Positions 6,883-14,685 of a stretch of 64,000 bases of DNA are shown here, in pieces. The position numbers and the translations under genes are program-made. The notes beneath the pieces are model-generated. The model was given only the letters and a program-made list of their open reading frames with translations, did no database searches and was not told the origin of the DNA. Positions within the stretch are counted from its first letter, which is position 1; each line of letters begins with the position of its first letter. This stretch comes from Parafrankia sp. EUN1f (GTDB lineage Bacteria; Actinomycetota; Actinomycetes; Frankiales; Frankiaceae). The stretch is from the NCBI RefSeq assembly GCF_000177675.1, contig NZ_ADGX01000019.1:21743-85742 (forward strand). The letters are read 5' to 3'.

Positions 6883-9311
6883 AGCCCGCCGCTCGGCCCA
6901 CCCCGGGGGTCGGTGACGTCGGCCAGGACGGCCCGGCGGACGAGGGCCTGCCAGTCGTCCTCGGCGCCGCGCAGCTCCTCACGGCGTTTCGCCAGGTCAC
7001 GCTCCGCCTCGTCGACGACACGCCCGGAGTGGAGCGCGGTGGCGCGCTGCTCCCGGGCCCTGTCGTCGTCGTCGAGCACGCCGCGTGCGGCGCCGAGCAG
7101 GCTGTCGAGGTCGGCTTCCGTGGTCGGGACACCGACCCGGGTCAGCGCTTCGGTCAGCGCGCTGCGCTGCGCCCGCACCTGCGGGTCCAGCCCGTTGACG
7201 CGTGCCTGTGCGGCGAGCAGCTCGCCATGCGCGCGGTGCGCGTCGTCGGCGGCCTGCAGGACGTCCTCCACCTCGTCCCGGGCGGGAGCGGCGAGGCCGG
7301 CGCCCTGCCACAGCGCAGTCCAGGCGGCGGCGGCCTGATCGGCGGCGTCGGCCGCCGCGGCGGTGGCGGACAGCGCGGCCGTCACGCGCTTGCGGGCGGT
7401 CGTGGCCTCCCGGCGGAGCTGGCCGCGCCGGGCCGCGAGGTCGGCATGGCGGATGAGCTGGTCGGCGATCTCGTCGGCCTGGGCGATGCCGGCGGCGAGC
7501 ACCGGCAGGAGCTCACCGGCCCGCTGTCGGGTCAGACCCTGCCCTGGTGCGTCTGGTGCGTCTGGTGCGTCTGGTGCGTCTGGTGCGTCTGGTGCGTCCG
7601 GTGCGCCGGGCGTGGCGGTGGGGTCCGGTGTGGCGGTGCCGGTCGCGGCGAGCAGCAGGTTCCACAGCCGCGCGCGGGTCGCGCGGGCCTGTTCCAGCGT
7701 CGCGGAGTCCGGCAGGTCCTGCTCGTCCGCTTCGGCGAGCCGTCCCTGGGCGAGCTCGTCGTCGCGGGTGGCCCCGACCAGGTCCTCCTCGCGCCGGGCC
7801 AGCGTGACCTGCGCCGCGTCCAGCGCCTCGCGTGCCGACCGCACCTCGGCGCGACCAGGCATGGTGGGCGGTGGGCCGTCCAGATCACGGGCACCGGCGC
7901 GGTGCAGCGCCGCCCGCCGGTCGCGGACCGCGTGGGCCGCCGCGTCGACGGCGTCCCGGGCCCGCGCGGTCGCCGACCCTTCGGCGCCGACGACGGCGAC
8001 CACGGCCTTGAGATGGCTGATCGCCGCCGGATCGGCCCCGGGGAAGAGCTCGGTGGCGGCGTCGTGACGCTGGCGCGCGGCGGACAGTGTCTCCTCGGCC
8101 CGGCCCAGCTCGTCGCCGAGGTCAGCGATCGTGGCGGCCAGCGCGTCCAGCTGGGCAGCGAGATCGCGGGGGACGTGCAGATGGTCGAGAAGATCGGCGG
8201 TGTCACGCTCGTCGTTCGGGCCGACGAGGCCCAGCAGCAGCGCGCGCGCCAGGCCGGACTGGTGACGTGACTCGGCGGCCAGCTCACGGGCGCGGCGGCC
8301 GTCGCCCAGCCGCGCGACGCTGGCCCGGTCCAGCCGGATGATGGTCGCGCTGTCCGCGAGCACCGCCTCGTCGACGGTCAGCGTCTCCCGCGCGGCGCGG
8401 CGCTCGGTCAGCTCAGTGGTCAGCCGCTCCAGCTCCGTCTCGGCGGCCACGGTCTCCCCGACGCTGGCGTCGAAGATCGCCGCCTGCTCCGCGGTGAGCA
8501 CGGTGCCGGCTCCCAGCAGGGCGATCCGGCGCTCCCGGAGCACCACGAGATCCCGGACGAACGCCGCGGCCCGGCTCCGCTGCTCCATCCGATCGGCCGC
8601 CGCGGCGGCCGATCGGACCGCCGCCGCCATCGACGCGGCCTCGCCGCGGCGTAGCGCCAGCTCGTGGCGGGCCGCCTCGACGTGGGCCGCGCGGGTCATG
8701 GACGCCGCCGCCTGCTCGGCCTGGCGCTGGTAGTCCGTCAGCGCGATGCGCAGCTTCGACTGCTTGCTGTTGCGATGCTGCTTGTAGAGGGAGTCCATCT
8801 CGGCCGCGAGCGCGTCGAGCAGGCTGCGCACCGCCCGGCCGCTACGCGCGGTGAAGACGAGCTCGGCGAGGTCACCGCGGCCCGCGAAGACGTTGGCGCC
8901 GCCTTCTCGCAGTTCGGTGTGGGAGAGCCCGAAGGCTCGGCGCCAGCGGTCGCGCTCCGCGGCGCCGCCGGAACCCCAGGGCGGTGCGAACGGGGCGCCG
9001 TCCGCGGCCGTCTGCAAACCGGTGTTGCGACGCCTGATCTCCACCTGCGTCGTCGGGGGGATCTCGTCCGGCGCCGCGGGGATCTCACCCCCGGGCAGTT
9101 CGAGGTCGGCGCTCAGGCTCAGCGCGCCCAGGCCGAAATGGAAGCTCTGCCGGGTGCCGCGGAAGGTCCACAGCAGGTCGGAGAGCGCATCCAGCGTGGT
9201 GGACTTGCCGGCCTCGTTGGCGCCGACGACCAGGGTCAGCCCGGGGCCGAACTCGACTCGGCGGGCTTCGAAGGCGCCGTAGCGCTCAAGCCCCAACGCC
9301 CGGATGCGCAT
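6783..9311 (-). CDS. YhaN/SbcC-like AAA ATPase, N-terminal part (frameshifted gene)
   Basis: N-terminal half of an SbcC/Rad50-like ATPase that would work with the adjacent phosphoesterase in DNA-end processing or repair. It begins MRIRALGLERYGAFEARRV with Walker A GANEAGKSTT (residues 30-39), the AAA_27/YhaN pattern. The rest is long Ala/Arg/Glu coiled coil with a (Asp-Ala-Pro)n insertion from the repeat at 7545-7616. The start overlaps the stop of the upstream SbcD-like gene by one base (TGATG). After about 6900 the frame loses homology and ends in Arg/Pro-rich nonsense, while the continuation is in the -1 frame (5308-6882). Joined, the protein would be about 1,330 residues. Confidence 0.85.
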   Translation of the reverse strand: MRIRALGLERYGAFEARRVEFGPGLTLVVGANEAGKSTTLDALSDLLWTFRGTRQSFHFGLGALSLSADLELPGGEIPAAPDEIPPTTQVEIRRRNTGLQTAADGAPFAPPWGSGGAAERDRWRRAFGLSHTELREGGANVFAGRGDLAELVFTARSGRAVRSLLDALAAEMDSLYKQHRNSKQSKLRIALTDYQRQAEQAAASMTRAAHVEAARHELALRRGEAASMAAAVRSAAAAADRMEQRSRAAAFVRDLVVLRERRIALLGAGTVLTAEQAAIFDASVGETVAAETELERLTTELTERRAARETLTVDEAVLADSATIIRLDRASVARLGDGRRARELAAESRHQSGLARALLLGLVGPNDERDTADLLDHLHVPRDLAAQLDALAATIADLGDELGRAEETLSAARQRHDAATELFPGADPAAISHLKAVVAVVGAEGSATARARDAVDAAAHAVRDRRAALHRAGARDLDGPPPTMPGRAEVRSAREALDAAQVTLARREEDLVGATRDDELAQGRLAEADEQDLPDSATLEQARATRARLWNLLLAATGTATPDPTATPGAPDAPDAPDAPDAPDAPDAPGQGLTRQRAGELLPVLAAGIAQADEIADQLIRHADLAARRGQLRREATTARKRVTAALSATAAAADAADQAAAAWTALWQGAGLAAPARDEVEDVLQAADDAHRAHGELLAAQARVNGLDPQVRAQRSALTEALTRVGVPTTEADLDSLLGAARGVLDDDDRAREQRATALHSGRVVDEAERDLAKRREELRGAEDDWQALVRRAVLADVTDPRGGPSGGLCSPRPPHCTSLRCRPGGMPTPPEACSATSPPR
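6895..6915 (-). other. apparent single-base frameshift site in the yhaN-like gene
   Basis: A C4/G5 homopolymer junction (ccccggggg at 6901-6909) lies exactly where the N-terminal frame (VLADVTDPRG) must pass to the C-terminal frame (WAERRAVLTEA). One extra base here would restore a single frame. The site does not match the usual X XXY YYZ slippery heptamer, so a sequencing or recent mutational indel is more likely than programmed frameshifting. Confidence 0.7.
7545..7616. repeat. 9-bp tandem repeat coding (Asp-Ala-Pro)n
   Basis: Seven perfect copies of tggtgcgtc (7545-7607) and a degenerate eighth. On the minus strand they encode consecutive DAP tripeptides inside the coiled-coil region of the YhaN-like protein. 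Confidence 0.95.
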
Positions 9312-10543
9312 CAGGCGTCACCGCCGGCCAGCCGGGCCAGCAGGCCACTTCCGGCCCGGTGGGCCAGCTCGCCGAGTGTGCCGGGGTCGCCCAGGTCGAG
9401 CAGGTCGGCGGTGCGCAGCAGCCGGCCGATCTCCCGCTCCAGCGGCCCGACCCACTGCCGGAGCAGGTCCCGCTGCCCGCCGAGCGACTCGAAAGCCGCC
9501 AGGATCGACGTGATCAGCTCGGGGTCGACGCCTCCGGCGGAAGTCGGATCGGTGACCCGGGTGACGATCTTCTCCAGGCAGACCCGCAGGCCGTCCTCGA
9601 CGGAGCGCAGCTCCTCGCGCAGCCGCTCGGCATCGGCGAGGTCGGCGGCCGCCCGACTGGTGCCGGTGAGCACGATCCGCGCGACGACGGGGCGGTCGCC
9701 GGCGGCCTCCCGCGCGGCCCGCAGCTCCGTCGCGATCCGGTCGAGGACGGCGTCGAGGCTGGCGGTGCCGCTGGTGTCGACCGTGATCAGAGCCCAGCGG
9801 GCGACGTCGCAGGGCACGTGCTCGACGCGGGCGGGGCCGGCGTCGGTGATCTCGACGACGAGGGCGCCCTTCGGGCCGGCCTCCCGCGGGGTGCGGCCCT
9901 GGAGGTTCCCGCTGAACGCCGCGACCTGCTCGCCGGCCGCCACCACCCGATGGGTGTGGACATGACCGAGCGCGAAGTAGTCGTACCCGGTGCGGGTCAG
10001 GTCGTCCGCAGAGCATGGTGCGTAGTTGTCGTGGCCCTCGGCGCCGTCCGCGGCGGTGTGCAGGAGACCGACGTTGACCAGCCCGCCGATGGCGTCCGGG
10101 TACCGCAGGACGAGATTGTCCCCGACGGCGCGGGTGGCGTAGCTCTGCCCGTGCACCGCCAGGCCCAGGTCGTCCGCCGTGTGCGTGGCCGGCTGGTCGG
10201 CCGGGAACACGGTGACGTTGGGGGGCAGGGTGAGCGTCCGGGTGATCTCGCTCTCGGCGTCGTGGTTTCCCGAGATCATGAACACCCGGACGCCCGTGTC
10301 GCGCAGGCGCCCCATCTGCTCGACGAAGAACCGCCCGGTCGCGTAGTCGTGCCAGGTTCCGTCGTAGATGTCCCCGGCGAGCAGCAGCGCGTCCGCCTGC
10401 CTGGCGATGGTGAGATCGACCAGGTTGCCGAGCGCCCGCCTGGTCGCCTGCCGGAGCAGCTGGGCGAGGTCGCCGTCGCCGAGCCGGGTCAGCCCACGCA
10501 GGGGGCTGTCGAGGTGGACGTCGGCTGCGTGAACGAGACGCAT
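9311..10543 (-). CDS. SbcD/YhaO-like DNA metallophosphoesterase
   Basis: Calcineurin-like phosphoesterase of about 410 residues, the presumed nuclease partner of the SbcC/YhaN-like ATPase that follows. Metal-binding motifs are in order: HAADVHLDSPL (DxH), LLAGDIYDG (GDxxD), ISGNHDAES (GNHD), and a C-terminal GHVHTHRV (GHxH). A C-terminal helical extension (about 290-410) is typical for the nuclease-capping region. Start 10543 has GAGGGA upstream and begins at the conserved MRLVHAAD; an extension to 10606 has no homology. The stop overlaps the start of the ATPase by one base, implying coupled translation and a complex. Confidence 0.9.
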   Translation of the reverse strand: MRLVHAADVHLDSPLRGLTRLGDGDLAQLLRQATRRALGNLVDLTIARQADALLLAGDIYDGTWHDYATGRFFVEQMGRLRDTGVRVFMISGNHDAESEITRTLTLPPNVTVFPADQPATHTADDLGLAVHGQSYATRAVGDNLVLRYPDAIGGLVNVGLLHTAADGAEGHDNYAPCSADDLTRTGYDYFALGHVHTHRVVAAGEQVAAFSGNLQGRTPREAGPKGALVVEITDAGPARVEHVPCDVARWALITVDTSGTASLDAVLDRIATELRAAREAAGDRPVVARIVLTGTSRAAADLADAERLREELRSVEDGLRVCLEKIVTRVTDPTSAGGVDPELITSILAAFESLGGQRDLLRQWVGPLEREIGRLLRTADLLDLGDPGTLGELAHRAGSGLLARLAGGDA

Positions 10544-10818
10544 CTTCCCTCTTGCGGCGGGGCGCCCCCGCGCAGTGGGTGATGCGCGGTTGCGGTCGGG
10601 TGGCACGGCTCGCGTGGTGCGATCCGCGGACGGCCCTCGTCGCGACGCGCGAGGCCGAACGCCCAGAACCTAGTACCGCAAAGGGACATCTCGAACGGTC
10701 CCACGCCGTGCGGGCGCGTGACATTGGCGAATTTCCGGATCGTTGCCGATCCAGCGTGGTCCTGATGTTTCTCTCTGTTGCGTGGGCAGCTGTGGGTGCC
10801 GCCCCGGTGCGGGAACGC

Positions 10819-11022
10819 TCAGCGCCCGGAGCGTGCGCCGGATCCCGACGTCGAGCGCGTGCGCCGGGCCCGGCTGCGCGTGCCCACATCGACCTGCCGG
10901 GCGGGCCCGGCGCCGTCGGCGACGCTGGCCAGATCCGCCGCGATGCTTCGGTTGATCAGGCCGACGGTTCGTTCCCGGTCGCTGGCGTCGAGTCCTTCGA
11001 GCAGGCTGTTGATCAGGCTCAC
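10819..11022 (-). CDS. small basic hypothetical protein
   Basis: Unrecognised 67-residue protein with GTG start at 11022 and a good GGAGG six bases upstream, which is the main support that it is real. Residues 1-40 (SLINSLLEGLDASDRERTVG) look helical; residues 45-67 are Arg/Ser-rich and probably disordered or nucleic-acid binding. It stands alone between the sbcD-like gene and an SDR gene on the same strand. Function unknown. Confidence 0.45.
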   Translation of the reverse strand: MSLINSLLEGLDASDRERTVGLINRSIAADLASVADGAGPARQVDVGTRSRARRTRSTSGSGARSGR

Positions 11023-11120
11023 GGTCGTCCTCCGTATGGTGGTGTGATCGTGTTGCTCGTTGTTCCTGCTTCCCGGGAAGGCACGGGTTAAGCATGCGAA
11101 TTACGAGATTCCGACCCGGA

Positions 11121-11215
11121 GCACCGGGTGACCTGGCTCACCTGGCGACTCGGTCCACCGGGTCGATCCGCTCACCGGGTGGCTCCGTTCACCGGGTCAC
11201 TCAGTGCACCGGGGA
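11121..11215. repeat. imperfect caccgggt direct repeats
   Basis: At least four spaced copies of (t)caccgggt within about 95 bases between the small gene and the SDR gene; the last is variant caccgggg at the SDR stop. Function unknown; possibly just sequence drift. Confidence 0.4.
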
Positions 11216-11989
11216 GAGCCCGCCGTCCAGGTTGATGCCGGCGCCGGTGAGGTAGGCCGCCCGCGGTGAGAGCAGGAACGCGGCGAGGTCGGCGAAGTCC
11301 TGGGCCGCGCCGACCCGCCCGAGCGGGATGCCGGAGTTCTGGCCGAGATCGGTGTAGAGCTCACTCGTGCTGACACCGAGCTCGGTAGCCCGCCGTTCCC
11401 ACTGCCGGCTCTCCAGCAGACCGATGAGCACCGCGTTGACCCGGATCCCGTCCCGGCCCAGCTCCTTCGACAGGGCCTTGGTCAGGGCGAGGCCGGCGGC
11501 CCGGGACACCGATGTGGGCATCGATCCCGCCCCGGGCGCCTTCGCCGCCACGGCGAGCGTGTTGACGATGCTGCCGCCACCCGCGGCGCGCAGCTGCGGG
11601 AGCACCAGCCGGATGAGCCGGATCGCGCTGTACACCTTGAGCTCGACGTCGGCGTCCCATACCTCGTCGGTCTGCGCGGTGAACATGCCGGCGGCGCTGC
11701 GCCCGGCGTTGTTCACCAGCCCGTCGATCCGCCCCCAGCGGCCGACGGCCAGCTCGGTGAACTGCTCCAGGTCGGCGACGCTGGTGACGTCGGCGACCAC
11801 CGGCAGCACATCCGCCTGGTCCGCGCCGGCCTTCGTGACCTCGTCGGCGAGCCGGTCGAGGGCATGGGACCTGCGGGCGCAGAAGGCCACCCGCGCGCCC
11901 TCCGCCGCCAGGGTGCGGACGAGCGCCGCACCCAGACCTTCGGAGCCACCGGTGACCAGGATGACCCTGCCGGCCAGTTCAAGATCCAT
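11201..11989 (-). CDS. SDR-family oxidoreductase with degenerate active site
   Basis: Classical short-chain dehydrogenase fold of 262 residues: Rossmann motif TGGSEGLGAAL, DVTSVADLEQF, NNAGRSAAG, and the C-terminal RVNAVLIG plus YLTGAGINLDGG. The usual catalytic YxxxK is replaced: the aligned segment reads SMPTSVSRAAGLALTKALSKE, with Thr for Tyr and Arg for Lys. The protein may therefore bind NAD(P) without classical dehydrogenase chemistry, or use another mechanism. Start at 11989 is chosen for GGAGGG upstream and the normal family N-terminus (MDLELAGRVILVTGG). Substrate unknown. Confidence 0.88.
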   Translation of the reverse strand: MDLELAGRVILVTGGSEGLGAALVRTLAAEGARVAFCARRSHALDRLADEVTKAGADQADVLPVVADVTSVADLEQFTELAVGRWGRIDGLVNNAGRSAAGMFTAQTDEVWDADVELKVYSAIRLIRLVLPQLRAAGGGSIVNTLAVAAKAPGAGSMPTSVSRAAGLALTKALSKELGRDGIRVNAVLIGLLESRQWERRATELGVSTSELYTDLGQNSGIPLGRVGAAQDFADLAAFLLSPRAAYLTGAGINLDGGLSPVH

Positions 11990-12071
11990 ACATGCCCTCC
12001 GTCGTCCCGTCCGCGGTCCGGTCCCCACCGGCTCGTCCGATCCCTGAAGACCCTAGGGACACTGCGGCTGT

Positions 12072-13109
12072 CTACTCCTGCGCGGGCCCGTCGCCGGCCC
12101 GGCGGGCGTGGCGGCCGTGGCGGGTGTGGCGGAGGTGGGCCGCACGGCCCGCGAGCAGGGCGAGCGCCGCGACGAGCGCTCCGGTGCCCGTGACGAGGGC
12201 GATCGCGGCCGGGCCGTCCAGGGGAAGGAACGGAAGGAGGCGCTCACGGACCGGACCGGTCTGGGTATCGGGCCGGTCGGGGAAGCGGATGCGGGCGGCG
12301 AGAGTGTTCTCCACCAGGCCGCTGCGCAGGGTGATCGTCGCCTTCCACGGGCCGGCAGGCACCAGTGGATCCAGGAAGACCGTCACCGGGTCGCTTTCGC
12401 CCGGGGCGACAGTCGTGCCGAGCCTCGCGTCGAACGGGCCGGCCTGCAGGCCGCCAGGCCCGTCGGCCAGGCGCAGCTCGCCGGTGATGTCCAGGGCCCG
12501 TCCGCCCGTGTTGTGGACAGTGGTGATCATGGCGGGCCGGCCGTCATCCATCCGGCGCGCCACGATGTCCGACATGGTGAAGGCGGAGGGCGCGGGCCCG
12601 CCCGGCCCGATGTCGAGATAGACGCGGATACCCACCCTGTTCACCAGCTGGACGCCGGTGCCGCCGTTCGCGGAGCTGGCGGTCTCGGCCCAGATGACGC
12701 CGTAGTGCTCACCGGGTGAGGCGTCGGTCGGCACGGTGACGCGCACCGTGACAGTGTCGGTGCTGTGCGCCGCGACCTCGAGGACGCTCCTGTCGACGCT
12801 GGCCCATGTGGTCAGCTCGTTGACGGCGTGGCTTTCACCGAAGGAGAAGTGGCCCTTCCCGACCGTCGCGGCGCCCGGGTAGACGACTATCCGGCGCGGT
12901 TCGTCGCCGTTGTTCGTGACCTCGACGCGCCGGTCGATGGTGGCGCCCGGCTCCAGGTGATCGATCAGGTACTGCCGGGCGCGCGGGTCGAGGCGCAGGC
13001 TGTCGGTGACCTCCATGAGGCGTACACCGATGGTGCCGTCGTCGCTCGCCCGCGCCCCGGGAGAAGCGCCGATGGTGATCGTGGCCAGCAGCAGACTGGC
13101 CACGATCAC
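12072..13109 (-). CDS. DUF916/WxL-interacting-type membrane-anchored protein, copy 2
   Basis: Surface protein of about 345 residues homologous to the protein at 2139-3185: signal peptide ending near ARA|SDDG, DUF916 region (IGVRLMEVTD; DPRARQYLIDHLEPG; NELTTWASVD; DASPGEHYGVIWAE), second beta domain (GGRALDITGELRLADGPGG) and a C-terminal membrane helix (about 300-322) with a His/Arg-rich tail. The GTG at 13109 lies inside the hydrophobic core and leaves a short signal peptide; the reading frame upstream (TVTRTITVIVASLL) would give a better n-region but no ATG/GTG is visible, so the start is uncertain. It follows the secreted WxL-like gene on the same strand after 109 bases. Confidence 0.85.
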   Translation of the reverse strand: MIVASLLLATITIGASPGARASDDGTIGVRLMEVTDSLRLDPRARQYLIDHLEPGATIDRRVEVTNNGDEPRRIVVYPGAATVGKGHFSFGESHAVNELTTWASVDRSVLEVAAHSTDTVTVRVTVPTDASPGEHYGVIWAETASSANGGTGVQLVNRVGIRVYLDIGPGGPAPSAFTMSDIVARRMDDGRPAMITTVHNTGGRALDITGELRLADGPGGLQAGPFDARLGTTVAPGESDPVTVFLDPLVPAGPWKATITLRSGLVENTLAARIRFPDRPDTQTGPVRERLLPFLPLDGPAAIALVTGTGALVAALALLAGRAAHLRHTRHGRHARRAGDGPAQE

Positions 13110-13218
13110 CGTGATGGTCCGCGTGACAGTGCGGCAGGGCAGTGCCCGGCCAGATCGCTGTCCCGTCTTGCCACCCCCTCGCCTGCGTGGTCGCCTGCGG
13201 TCGCGGCCGACCAGACCG

Positions 13219-13767
13219 CTAGGCGACCGAGTGCGTCACCGTCGCGGTGTAGGTGCCTGCCACCTTCGATGCCGACGGAATCGTGATGGTTAGCGTCGGG
13301 TCCCAGGTGGCGGTGTTCAGGCCGGTGCCAGCTGTGGCTGTCACCGCTGTCTGCGCGGTGCCAGACAGCGCGGCCACATTTGATCCCGTGGTTGACACAT
13401 TACTGGCTGTGATGGTTCCGGGTGTGTAAGCGATGGCGGACGCCGGAATCGTGACGCCCGCCGCCGTGCCGCTGCCCGCGAACGCCGAGGACGTGACGCT
13501 CGCGATCCAGGTCGCGGACGCAAGGCCACGCGAGTCGGTGACGGTCACGTTGCCCAGGGGGCCGGAAACCGTCGGAGCGGTGACTGCGAACGAGCCGAGG
13601 TTCACCGGGGACGGACCAGGAACGGTGATGTCGAGGGTCCCGCCGGTGAGGGTGAACGTGACGGTGGTCGTGCCGGACGTGGCGGCGGTCGCGGGTGGGG
13701 TGAGGGCCAGCCCGGTGGCCAGGATCGCCACGGCTCCGGCGGATACCAAGAGTGACGATCTGCGCAA
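13219..13767 (-). CDS. secreted WxL-like small surface protein, paralogue 2
   Basis: Predicted secreted protein of 182 residues: signal peptide (MRRSSLLVSAGAVAILATG..., cleavage near ATA|ATS), beta-rich Thr/Ala body, the motif LGNVTVTDSRG followed by WIASVT (Trp87), and the terminal WDPTLTITIP / GTYTATVTHSVA. Same architecture and length as paralogue 1 and again placed directly upstream of a DUF916 gene, so the pair is a duplicated two-gene cassette in opposite orientation. No covalent sorting signal is present. Confidence 0.78.
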   Translation of the reverse strand: MRRSSLLVSAGAVAILATGLALTPPATAATSGTTTVTFTLTGGTLDITVPGPSPVNLGSFAVTAPTVSGPLGNVTVTDSRGLASATWIASVTSSAFAGSGTAAGVTIPASAIAYTPGTITASNVSTTGSNVAALSGTAQTAVTATAGTGLNTATWDPTLTITIPSASKVAGTYTATVTHSVA

Positions 13768-14089
13768 GCCGCACCTCCTTCCCGGCGGTAGGCCGCCGTG
13801 GTTCGTTGCGCTGGCTGACTGCCAGGGCAGGGATGTTTACCGATCGTGAGCGTCACTACCGTAGTCATGCCGCGTGGCGATAGCTACTCTTCGTAACCAT
13901 GGGTGGCGTGGATCAAAGGCATTCCCGGGATGAGCGGTAGGGCAGTGGCCAGGCTGGTCCAGCCGGGCCGGGCCCCGCCTCGATCGGCTGTGCGCGACGT
14001 CCCGTTCGGATCGGGTTCGCTCCGGAACCGGACCTTCAGTTGCGGCGGGCGTCCTTGCCCGCGATCAGTCCCCGCGGTACCAATGCGCG
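13768..14089. other. divergent intergenic region between two WxL-like genes
   Basis: A 322-bp gap separating the divergent paralogues 2 and 3. It must hold both promoters, but I see no clear -35/-10 pair or strong inverted repeat, and no gene. Confidence 0.35.
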
Positions 14090-14647
14090 GTGCGCAACCG
14101 TCTGCCGGGCCGCGGCTTCCGCTTGGCCGGGTTCCGTCGAATGCACCCTTCGCGGCGGCTCACGCTCGCTCTGCTGACTCTGGTTTCGTCCGGAACGGGG
14201 ATCGCGCCTGCCAACGCGGCGTTGGACATCACCGTGCCGACCGCGAAGGACCTCGGCTCCCGGCAGGTCGGCAGCGGCACGCTCACGGCGGCGCTCGGCA
14301 CCGTCACGGTCACGAGCACGAACCTGATCGGTACCTGGACGGCGTCGGTGTCGTCGACGAACTGCACCACCGGTGCCGGAGGGAGCCAGCAGACGGTGCT
14401 GAACAGCCAGCTGTCCTACTGGTCCGGGCCCGTCACCGCCACCACGGGCCAGCTCTCGCTCACCACCCCGGGCCAGGCCACGGCAGCCAACGCGGTCACG
14501 CTGAGCACCGCCCGCACCGCCTTCTCCGCGGTCACGGTCAACATCCTGCAAAGCACCGTGTCGTGGAATCCCACGCTCATCGTGAACGTCCCGTCCAGCG
14601 TGGTCGCCGGCACGTACACCTGCACGGTGACCCACTCGGTGGCCTGA
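14090..14647 (+). CDS. secreted WxL-like small surface protein, paralogue 3 (orphan)
   Basis: Third member of the family: signal peptide (RRLTLALLTLVSSGTGIAPANA|ALD), LGTVTVTSTN, WTASVS, and C-terminal WNPTLIVNVP / GTYTCTVTHSVA. It contains two Cys (NCTTGAG and YTCTV), absent from the other two. No DUF916 gene follows; the next gene is convergent. The frame opens with GTG 14090, but the in-frame ATG at 14141 (MHPSRRLTL) would give a more normal signal peptide and is equally likely. Role inferred only by similarity to the other two. Confidence 0.72.
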   Translation: MRNRLPGRGFRLAGFRRMHPSRRLTLALLTLVSSGTGIAPANAALDITVPTAKDLGSRQVGSGTLTAALGTVTVTSTNLIGTWTASVSSTNCTTGAGGSQQTVLNSQLSYWSGPVTATTGQLSLTTPGQATAANAVTLSTARTAFSAVTVNILQSTVSWNPTLIVNVPSSVVAGTYTCTVTHSVA

Positions 14648-14685
14648 GCCCGCGGCGGACGGCGCCGGCGGGAGAAAGCGGCGCC

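Noticed and set aside
6885..6915. programmed -1 ribosomal frameshifting in the YhaN-like gene
   Set aside because: A -1 shift would join the halves, but there is no X XXY YYZ heptamer and no obvious downstream stimulator; an indel at a homopolymer is simpler.
5317..7338. 673-codon plus-strand open frame
   Set aside because: Lies opposite the YhaN-like gene, no recognisable domain; the minus strand carries clear ATPase motifs.
7545..7616. CRISPR-like array
   Set aside because: Units are directly adjacent with no spacers and lie in frame within a gene.
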